A DNA stretch of 53,551 bases from positions 1 through 53,551 of the forward strand of contig CAJQQY010000007.1 in assembly GCA_905480595.1 (NCBI GenBank), given 5' to 3'. The notes under the pieces are model-generated. The model saw only the letters and a list, made by a program, of their open reading frames with translations. It was not told the DNA's origin and made no database searches. Origin of the DNA: an uncultured Saprospiraceae bacterium (GTDB taxonomy: Bacteria; Bacteroidota; Bacteroidia; Chitinophagales; Saprospiraceae). A program made the position numbers and the translations under genes. The stretch's first letter is position 1; each line of letters starts with the position of its first letter. This document shows positions 41,545 through 49,600 of the stretch, one piece after another.

Positions 41545-43659
41545 TTACTTCATTTCAAAAATATATTCCCCTTGCCAATCCTTCGGAGGTGCTTCTGTTT
41601 GAAATCTTTTACAGCGCTGGATATATATTTTAATGACTTTATCATTTGGAAAAATAGCTAAGCTTTTTTCAAAAAATTCAATGGCTGTTTCCCATTTTTC
41701 CTCAAAATAAAACTTCAATCCTTCTTTATAAAAAGGTAAAGATTCTATTTTCATTTTTTTGATTTCCAATGGATTTGCATCGAAAACTTCATAGATGGAA
41801 ACAATATTAGATTTTCCTTTGACCACTACTTTATCTAATTGTCGAATATGAAAATCTCCCTCATGAATTAGATTTTTTGTCGTTTCTGAAATGATGATTT
41901 CAACTTCATAATATTTTGTCAAGGACTCCAATCGAGAAGCTAAGTTGACCGGATCACCGATGACTGTCGAATCCATTCGAGAGGCAGATCCAACTGTTCC
42001 CAAAATCACTTTCCCTGTATGAATCCCAATCCCAAATTGTATAGGAAATTTCGTATTATTCACCTCATCATAGTTTCGTTGAACTTCATGCATAGCAATT
42101 CCAGCTAGTACCGCATCATTTGGATGATAGGATATGTCCTCCTCTTTTCGATCAAAAATACTCATGATCGAATCTCCAACATATTTATCAATAAAGCCAT
42201 TATTTTGATGAATAGGTAAAGTCTTTTTATCAAAAAAATCATTGAGAAAAACGAGTAGTTCTTGACTTGACATCTGTTCAGAAATTTCACTAAAAGAACG
42301 AATATCTGAAAAAGAGACTGTCAATAATTCTTCTTTTGCTATCCCGATAGGAATGATGTTAGTAGCTTTTATATTTAATCTTTCTAGAAATTGTTCAGGG
42401 ACAAATTTTCGAAAAGTCTCTGATAATTTTCGACTGCGATCAATACTTGTTGCAAACAATCTGGTTAAAAATAAAGCTTGCAACAACATAAAAAATAGAA
42501 TTCCAAAAGGAAATAAATATCCTTCTGATGTTCCTCTTGCATCATAAAACGTATCGTACCATCCAACAAAAATCACCACAACCATTCCAATAGTTAAGAT
42601 GACTCCTCCCCTTCTTTTTCTTATTAAAACTTTGGTAAGTGCATAAATTAAAAGGATGGTGCTAAATACCAATAAACCTTGGAAGAAGGGTGTTCCCCAA
42701 TTATTCAAGTCATTTGGGGCAAACAAAGTAAAAATAACTAATGCGGTACAACCTCCTGTAATAAATCGTATCGCTCGCTTGGGAAATTCTTTTGGAAAGA
42801 GAACACGTAAATACTCAAAAAAGAAAAGTACAATAATATAAATCGACAAATATGCTAGTTTTGAATTAAGCTCGGTGGAGATATCAGTCCAATAAATTAA
42901 TAGTTTATCCCCTGTCGTCATTACCCTCACCATGGAAAAGAAACATAAAATACTGAAGTACAAAGCACCCATAATTCTTCTTCTCATTTGAAAAAAATAT
43001 AAATGAGAAATACCTATTATTAAATAACAACCAATCAAAAACCAAACGCTTGCTATACTTTTTGCGCGAATGTTTTGGATACTTGATTCTGTGCCTAGCA
43101 ATATACTTTTACGAATAAGTCCAGCCTTAGCTGATCTAAAATTACTGACTTGAAGGAGAATTTCTGCTTGTCCATTTTCTAATTCAAAAGAAGTCAAACT
43201 TGCATCGATTCGGGCAATCATACTGGATTTATCTTTACCCACCTTTCCATGAGCAATAACTAAATTTTCATCAATCCAGAGATTATAGGCATCTCGAATT
43301 TCTGTTAAGCGTACGCATAATTTTTTTTGTTTAGGAGAGGTAATAATTTTTAAGCGGTAAGTAGTATAACCTTTGGCAGGATATGGTTGGTTATTTTCAT
43401 CTAAGTAAGTATTCCAGGGTTTTGGAACTTTTACATAGGTTGGAGAATATTTGTTGTTTTTAAAATCTTCAGGCGTTATTAATTCATTCCAGTAGAATTC
43501 CCATTCTCCATTTAACAAAACACTTCCATCTTTTTCAAAATCCCAATCAGATAAATCAATGATTCCTTCTGAAGCTATTGGATAGCTTTGGGGATTATTA
43601 TTCTTTGGTTTGCAACCAAAAAAAATTAGTAAAAGGATACAGAAGGTTGTTTTTTTCAA
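41545..43659 (-). CDS. Adenylate/guanylate cyclase with 7TMR-DISM sensor region
   Basis: 704 residues. The signal carries a lipobox-like FFGC (Cys near residue 16). Next come a jelly-roll-type extracytoplasmic domain (about 30-185: VLLNGEWEFYW, GYTTYRLKI, CVRLTEIRDAYNLWIDENLV) and seven membrane segments (about 200-400), the 7TMR-DISM layout. The class III cyclase domain (about 430-620) has metal-binding Asp in TVSFSDIRSFSEI and FIDKYVGDSIMSIF, the adenine-selecting Lys in the same motif, and IGDPVNLASRLESL with the transition-state Asn and Arg. A single TPR-like helix pair follows at the C-terminus (WETAIEFFEKSLAIFPND). All catalytic residues look present. Converts ATP to cAMP in response to an outside ligand. 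Confidence 0.93.
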   Translation of the reverse strand: MKKTTFCILLLIFFGCKPKNNNPQSYPIASEGIIDLSDWDFEKDGSVLLNGEWEFYWNELITPEDFKNNKYSPTYVKVPKPWNTYLDENNQPYPAKGYTTYRLKIITSPKQKKLCVRLTEIRDAYNLWIDENLVIAHGKVGKDKSSMIARIDASLTSFELENGQAEILLQVSNFRSAKAGLIRKSILLGTESSIQNIRAKSIASVWFLIGCYLIIGISHLYFFQMRRRIMGALYFSILCFFSMVRVMTTGDKLLIYWTDISTELNSKLAYLSIYIIVLFFFEYLRVLFPKEFPKRAIRFITGGCTALVIFTLFAPNDLNNWGTPFFQGLLVFSTILLIYALTKVLIRKRRGGVILTIGMVVVIFVGWYDTFYDARGTSEGYLFPFGILFFMLLQALFLTRLFATSIDRSRKLSETFRKFVPEQFLERLNIKATNIIPIGIAKEELLTVSFSDIRSFSEISEQMSSQELLVFLNDFFDKKTLPIHQNNGFIDKYVGDSIMSIFDRKEEDISYHPNDAVLAGIAMHEVQRNYDEVNNTKFPIQFGIGIHTGKVILGTVGSASRMDSTVIGDPVNLASRLESLTKYYEVEIIISETTKNLIHEGDFHIRQLDKVVVKGKSNIVSIYEVFDANPLEIKKMKIESLPFYKEGLKFYFEEKWETAIEFFEKSLAIFPNDKVIKIYIQRCKRFQTEAPPKDWQGEYIFEMK

Positions 43660-44022
43660 AGGTTATTGGAGTTAAATTTTTGGTTTTTTATTCAGAGATT
43701 TTAATTTAACATTTTTATTCTACAAAAAGAAAGACCTCATTTAAATTAAAATGGAGTAATTCTTTTTAATATTTAGCTTTTACCTTTTCAAAGTTTCTAC
43801 CCACTTTCTCTATTTCCTATACCACTACCCTAAAAATTACAAAATCCTAGATTACAAAAAAATGAAGAATTTTGATCCAAAATAAAGAATGATCTAAATT
43901 TAGAATTATCAATAAAAACAAATAAAGAAAATTCTGAATGAGGAAATAGATTTGCAATAAAAAAAAGCATTCTCATTTTTATAAGAATGCTTTTTTATGA
44001 GATCTAAATGATTTCAATAAAA
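43660..44022 (-). other. Intergenic region between cyclase and lipoprotein genes
   Basis: 363 bases. Apart from the terminator at 43961-43996 nothing was recognised; the rest is A/T-rich without an ORF. Confidence 0.5.
43961..43996 (-). terminator. Rho-independent terminator of the lipoprotein gene
   Basis: AAAAAAGCATTCT pairs with AGAATGCTTTTTT around a short loop; T-run on the minus strand. 27 bases past the stop at 44023. Confidence 0.88.
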
Positions 44023-44700
44023 TTAATTAGTTCGATAGGGAAATCTTCTTGCCGATCGAGCATTAATCGTTTCAATAACATCTTCAGAAGTACTTCGCCA
44101 GTCTGCATCAAAATCATAGGCAATAGACCATAGTACATTTCCATCATCTTGATTGACTAAAGTATAATCAGTTCTGACAGTTTTATTTCGATTATTGATA
44201 AATGGAAGTACTCGATTATTAGTAATCGCACCAATGATTTGGGTCCCTGCTTCAATTCCATATGAGGCCAAATCTGACATATACCTACGTTTCTCAATTT
44301 GAGCTTTCACCACCGCATCAACACCTAATAATTTAGCGAGCTCTGCAGGATCTTTTTCCCATGAATCTCTAATGTCAATTCCATTTTCTTTCAAAATATT
44401 TAAAGTCTTTGAATAATGTTGAAAATCAACTCTTAATTGATTTCGCCCTTGCCGAGTACTTGCTAAAATCGCATTGAAAAAAGATGATTGGAAGGCTTTA
44501 CTTTCTGATATTTCGATTCTTTTAATGTCTTCTTCTGTTAACTCTTTTGGAGGAACACCGGTGTAGACCATTTCAAATGGAAGGACTGCAATAGTTTGGT
44601 GGTTAAATGTTTTTTCTTCAAAATCAGCCACGGTATAATATTGTTTGCAGCTTGTGAATAAGAGTAAAAAAAATACTGGAAGGCAGATTAAGGTTTTCAT
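44023..44700 (-). CDS. Lipoprotein, possible CsgG/TolB-N-like or GNA1162-like fold
   Basis: 225 residues with lipobox LLFTSC (Cys18). The strand TIAVLPFEMVYTGVPP near residue 35, and LAKLLGVDAVVKAQIEKRRY, then NDQDGNVLWSIAYDFDADW-type ending, fit the alpha/beta fold of small lipoproteins related to CsgG, LpoB or DUF799. This is a fold-level suggestion. It would sit in the periplasmic leaflet of a membrane. Single gene with its own promoter and terminator. Confidence 0.78.
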   Translation of the reverse strand: MKTLICLPVFFLLLFTSCKQYYTVADFEEKTFNHQTIAVLPFEMVYTGVPPKELTEEDIKRIEISESKAFQSSFFNAILASTRQGRNQLRVDFQHYSKTLNILKENGIDIRDSWEKDPAELAKLLGVDAVVKAQIEKRRYMSDLASYGIEAGTQIIGAITNNRVLPFINNRNKTVRTDYTLVNQDDGNVLWSIAYDFDADWRSTSEDVIETINARSARRFPYRTN

Positions 44701-44742
44701 AGTTAGGAGATTTAAATGTGATTGAATAAGTTTTCTTCATAT

Positions 44743-44773
44743 CAAATATATATCCCTACACTCCTTTTTTCAA
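44743..44773 (-). promoter_or_regulatory. Promoter of the lipoprotein gene (TTTG-N20-TATATTTG)
   Basis: On the minus strand TTG (44771-44773), a 20-base spacer and TATATTTG (44743-44750) match both elements and spacing of the Bacteroidota consensus. It is 42 bases before the ATG. Confidence 0.65.
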
Positions 44774-44963
44774 AAAATAAAATGATTTTAACGCAGGATT
44801 AACTCGCTCCTTATCAATGTGTTATAAATTAAAAACAATTCAATTAATTTTTAAGAATTTGATAACATGAAATCAGATTTGAAAATTCTTTTTCCAATCC
44901 AAAATTTATACTTATCTTTTCATTAATAAATAAATTCAATCTTATAACAATACTATTACAAAT

Positions 44964-45947
44964 ATGGAATATCGACGACTCGGCAAATCTGGTTTACAAG
45001 TAAGTGCTCTTTCTTTGGGTTCATGGTTGACTTTTGGAAAACAAATAAGCGATGATACAGCTGAAGATTTAATGAAATTAGCTTACGATAAAGGTGTTAA
45101 TTTTTTCGACAATGCTGAAACTTACGCAAATGGAAAATCTGAAATCGTGATGGGAAATATTTTGAAAAAAATGGGTTGGGATCGATCAAGTTATGTAGTA
45201 TCGAGTAAAGCTTTTTTTGGAGATGGTGGAAAATTACCTACTCAACTTGGTTTGAGTCGAAAACATTTGGTGGAAGCGTGCGATGCTGCTTTGAAAAGAT
45301 TGCAAGTAGAATACTTGGACTTATACTATTGCCATAGACCTGATAAAAATACGCCAATCGAGGAAACTGTTATTACTATGAATCATTTGATTCAGCAAGG
45401 GAAAATATTTTATTGGGGAACGTCGGAATGGAGTGCGCAGGAAATTATGGAAGCACACATGGTAGCAAAAGAATATCGATTAATTGGTCCGACGATGGAA
45501 CAACCTCAATACAATATGTTTCATCGAGAAAAAGTAGAAGTAGAGTTTAATCAAATTTATAAAACGGTTGGATTGGGAACTACAATTTGGTCGCCTTTGG
45601 CTTCAGGAGTTTTGACAGATAAATATATTGGCCAAATGCCTGAAGGAACTCGTTTAGGTATGGCTGGTTTGGAATGGTTAAAACAACGATCACTTGATCC
45701 GCATCGATTGAGTTTGTGTAGAAAGCTAAATAAATTGGCAGGTGAGTTAGACACAAGTTTAGCAAAATTAGCGATTGCTTGGTGTGCGAAAAATCCAAAT
45801 GTAAGTACCGTTATTTTGGGTGCGTCAAAACGACATCACCTTGAAGAAACTTTGACTTCTTTGGAGATTATTCCAAAAATTACGGAAGAGGTAAATCAGC
45901 GAATTGAGAATATTTTGGAAAATAAACCGGAGCTTCCGATGTTTTAA
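44964..45947 (+). CDS. Aldo/keto reductase, potassium-channel beta-subunit-like (YghZ-type)
   Basis: NADPH-dependent reductase of aldehydes or ketones; 327 residues. TIM-barrel motifs: YRRLGKSGLQVSALSLGSWL, catalytic Asp and Tyr in FFDNAETYANGKSE, Lys in VVSSKAF, His in YYCHRPDKNTPIEE, and cofactor-binding ILGASKRHHLEETL near the C-terminus. The full D-Y-K-H tetrad is present. WGTSEWSAQEIMEA and LIGPTMEQPQYNMF are the typical Kv-beta-like strings. The natural substrate is unknown; enzymes of this group detoxify methylglyoxal or similar carbonyls. Confidence 0.95.
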   Translation: MEYRRLGKSGLQVSALSLGSWLTFGKQISDDTAEDLMKLAYDKGVNFFDNAETYANGKSEIVMGNILKKMGWDRSSYVVSSKAFFGDGGKLPTQLGLSRKHLVEACDAALKRLQVEYLDLYYCHRPDKNTPIEETVITMNHLIQQGKIFYWGTSEWSAQEIMEAHMVAKEYRLIGPTMEQPQYNMFHREKVEVEFNQIYKTVGLGTTIWSPLASGVLTDKYIGQMPEGTRLGMAGLEWLKQRSLDPHRLSLCRKLNKLAGELDTSLAKLAIAWCAKNPNVSTVILGASKRHHLEETLTSLEIIPKITEEVNQRIENILENKPELPMF

Positions 45948-45949
45948 TC

Positions 45950-45988
45950 AAGTAGTGGTGAGTTGCACGTAGCGATTTATCACTACTT
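45950..45988 (+). terminator. Hairpin after the aldo/keto reductase gene
   Basis: AAGTAGTG (45950-45957) pairs with CACTACTT (45981-45988), then AATTTATATT. It begins 2 bases after the stop codon. Confidence 0.6.
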
Positions 45989-46030
45989 AATTTATATTAA
46001 TTCTAAAAAATAGTTTTAACAGCCTCTCCT

Positions 46031-46038
46031 TAAATTTG
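46031..46038 (+). promoter_or_regulatory. Candidate -7 element of the cytochrome gene
   Basis: TAAATTTG fits TAnnTTTG, 77 bases before the start at 46116. No TTG found at the proper distance. Confidence 0.35.
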
Positions 46039-46115
46039 AACTTTATCAGCCATAACTTTATCAAGTATTCAAGCACAAGTGTTGAGTGATTTTTTTGACA
46101 AAAAATACTTTAATA

Positions 46116-46604
46116 ATGAATACTGGAATTTATTTTAAGCAACTAGCCAACCTAGCTTTAGCCTTCCTTATTTTTATTTTATCCTTTTTTGCTTATCAGA
46201 TTTTTATAGTGAATCATGAACCTGAACCTTCAGGAGTTTGTGGAACAGAATCTCCTAGCTGGAATTCAAAAATTGAAAATTACGAGGAGATTCAATTAGG
46301 AATGCAGTTATTTAAAAACAATTGCGGTTCTTGTCACGCTAAAAACATGAAAGCTAAAATGACTGGACCAGCCTTAAAAGATGTAGAAAAAAGATGGAAT
46401 AATAATCGGGAAAATTTACGTACTTGGATTCGAAATTCTCAAGCCTACTTAGCGACTGGTGATATGTATACAAATGCAATGTATCAGGAATATGGAGGAA
46501 GCGTGATGACTGCTTTTCCTAATTTAACTGATGAGGAGATAGATGCTATCTTGGATTATATCAATTTTATAGCTTATCCTGGAGGCTTTGTTTCTAATCC
46601 ATAA
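46116..46604 (+). CDS. Membrane-anchored c-type cytochrome
   Basis: 162 residues from the ATG at 46116; the frame is open from a GTG at 46086. An N-terminal membrane anchor (LANLALAFLIFILSFFAYQI) is followed by one heme-binding motif CGSCH in LFKNNCGSCHAKNMKAKMTG and a likely Met axial ligand in GGSVMTAFPNLTDEEIDAIL. This is a single-heme class I cytochrome, mature part in the periplasm. It could carry electrons in respiration or to a periplasmic enzyme; no redox partner gene adjoins. Confidence 0.92.
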   Translation: MNTGIYFKQLANLALAFLIFILSFFAYQIFIVNHEPEPSGVCGTESPSWNSKIENYEEIQLGMQLFKNNCGSCHAKNMKAKMTGPALKDVEKRWNNNRENLRTWIRNSQAYLATGDMYTNAMYQEYGGSVMTAFPNLTDEEIDAILDYINFIAYPGGFVSNP

Positions 46605-46623
46605 GGCTTTGTTTAAGGTAATT

Positions 46624-46660
46624 AGGTATCGGATACCTTGAAGGTATCCGATACCTTTTC
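46624..46660 (+). repeat. Double palindrome built from four copies of AGGTATC/GATACCT (terminator)
   Basis: AGGTATC-G-GATACCT-TGA-AGGTATC-C-GATACCT, 46624-46656. The two halves also form a 16-base perfect inverted repeat with a 1-base centre (46624-46639 with 46641-46656). TTTTC follows on the plus strand, so it probably terminates the cytochrome gene; the other side is 10 bases from the macroglobulin stop. Confidence 0.75.
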
Positions 46661-46666
46661 TAAATA

Positions 46667-49600
46667 TTACTCTGAAGTATCTCCTGCTTCAATGTTAAGT
46701 GCTTGTGGTTTAGCACCTACTTCTACCCATTTTCCAGGCTTACGAGAATAGATGTCATTGTCATACATTGCTTCGCAATAAGTAGTTGGTAAATAATATC
46801 TTCCTTGATAAGAAGCATTCAATTGCACTCGATAAGTTTGTCCTCGATTTCGATAAATATCAAAATAAGTCAACACTCTGTCATCTCGAATATCTTGGTA
46901 TTCAGGTCGAGATGAATTTTTGAAAGTCGTCATATTACTCATCCGAGAATTATGAATTTCCCAACCTGAAGGGAACACTTGCGTCAATGCCATCTCATCT
47001 AAACGATATCGATATCCAGGATTAGTGATTGAAACTTCAGCGACAAAATCAGTTCCTTGCACCAAGAAGGAAGGATCAATTTTTTTCCCTTTCATGTCTG
47101 TGTAATTGACTGTCATTCTCAAATTACTATCTTCTTCTTTTTGATCTCCGATGAGTGGTTGACCTGTCGAAATTGCTCTCACGTACAGAATCCCATTTGA
47201 TTCATTTTTAGCGGTAATTGATCTATTGGCAGCTCCGTCGATTGGAACATCAAGTTGCATCATTGGTTTACTAGAACCTCCATTGACCATTTTTCCGCTC
47301 CCAATTTTGAATTTAAAATTAAACTTCTCACCTACTTCATTGTCACCAACAAATTTCCCAATCGCAATTAAACTATAAGCTACCGTTTGGGTACTATACC
47401 ATTCACCTGAACTCAATCGTTTAGAAATTCGTTTAGCGACGCCACCTGCTTCGTCCATTTTTCCCATCAATGTCAACGTCTCCAAAATCATTGCTTCATC
47501 TCTAGTTCCTGATCCATAACTATAATACATCCCTCGATAATCTTCTACGGTAAAATCTAAACCAGTAATGATTTGCTGGGCCACTTCTGGTTTTCCAGCT
47601 AAAGCATAGGCAGCTGCCAATCGCCATCTTGCTACGTGATACATATCTTTTACCTCACGTAATTGATTCATCGCTCCTATCTCAGGATTTCCAGAAAGTG
47701 CCAAAACATACAATCGATAAGATTGATCTAATTGCTTTTGCCGTAATCGCCATTTGTAATTGTAATATTTGTAATAACTGTTTTGCTCAACTGAGTTAGT
47801 CCATTGTCTAGATTTTTTAGCTTGGTAAGCTACCCATCGCTCTTCCATATTCAATGGTAATTTATAACCCAATGCTTTTGCTTCCATGAGGAAGTGTCCT
47901 GCGTAGCTAGTTCCCCAATCTGAATTATCTCGATTGCCTGCCCAGTAGGACATTCCACCTTCGGAAGTTTGGAATTTTTTCAATCGAGTGATAGCAGATT
48001 TAATATTTTTCTCCGTCTGTTTTTTGATTCGTTCATCGACGTCTAACAATCTACTTACATAAAGTTGTGGAAATGCTCCCGAGGTCGTTTGTTCCACACA
48101 ACCATGTGGAAATCGAATCAAATATTGTAATCGTTTTCCTAAATTAATTGGTGGAATATTTGAAATTTCTAATGTTCCAGTATTTGTTCCGCTAACCCCA
48201 ACAGGCAAGAGTTCAGAAGTCCATTCTTGTCCTGGTTGTAACACCTTCTCTGCTACTTCAGTCACATATGGATTTGGATTTCGCACTTGTATTTCAATTT
48301 CTTGAGTAGCAGTTTCGCCTGCTCCAGTTGCTGTCATTTTAAATCTTGCAACTCCGATAGCTTCTTTTACTTTGATATCAAAAGTTGCTAGTTGATCTCC
48401 AATCTTAGAAAAAGAAAGATTCTGCGAACTACCTCCGACCAGTTCCACTAAGCCACTTGACTCTTCAATTTTCACATTTACATTTTTGACTTTTTTATCC
48501 ATGGCAAAAATGTTAACTGGTAATTTCAACGTCTCACTTGGTCCTAAAACTCTTGGCAAGGTTGCGAGCAACATCAAAGGTTTTCGGACAAATTTAGTTT
48601 CTTCAGTATGACCATAAGCCCCATCTTTAGCAGCCACCACCATAGCTCTTACTGAACCAACATAGTTCGGCATCGTAATCTGATGTGTAGCCGTTTTTCC
48701 TTTTTCCAAATAAAATGGCCCAAGGTGAATTACTACTGGTTTGAATCGATTTGCTTTTTGAGCGTCTTTCTTTTTTCCAACTTCATCATCACCACCAATA
48801 CTCAAAATACTTTCTAATTTTCCACCGTAAGCTCCTAAAACTTGATCGTACACATCCCATGTTTTTACACCTAGTGCTTCTCTGGCATAAAAGGTTTTCC
48901 AAGGATCAGGAGTTTTAAAACGAGTCAAATCTAATAATCCATCATCCACAATCGCAACGGTGTAAGCCATCGCTTTTCCATTCTCTTCTGAAACTTTTAA
49001 GGCAAAAGTCTCTTCTGGTTTTAACTCTGGTGGCATATTTAATTTTGGAGCCAAACGAGTTTTTTCATCTTCCACATGAATTGGAACTACTCCATACATT
49101 CTGATCGGCAAATCATTTTGTACTTGGCCATGAGGTTGAATCAAAGTAACATGAGCATAAACTGTTGGCGTCATTTCTGGCTGCGCATAAAAGGTAAATT
49201 CATTATCTCCCTTCTTCGCATCTATCCAATAAGTCTCGACAATTCGAGACCCATTTTCAATGGAAACCAAACATCTCCCTGACTCACTTGCAGGAATATT
49301 TAATTTCACTTCATCGCCCACATTGTATTTTTCTTTATCAGAAACAAATGACAGCATCGCCGCAGCTTGACGCATTTGTTGATTAGCGTACGAGTTGTCA
49401 CCTTCGTCTTCGTCATCTTCTCCATCGCCATCCGCATCATCATACCAAGGATATCCCGCGTAGAAAAAACTTCCAGAACAATGTCCACTTTCTTCATCAC
49501 AAACTCGAACCATGTATCTCCCCCACTCTTCCACATTGATCGTCCAATCTGCTTTTCCTTTGCTATTCGTTACCAATGAAGTTTTCTCCTTCGCCAAATT

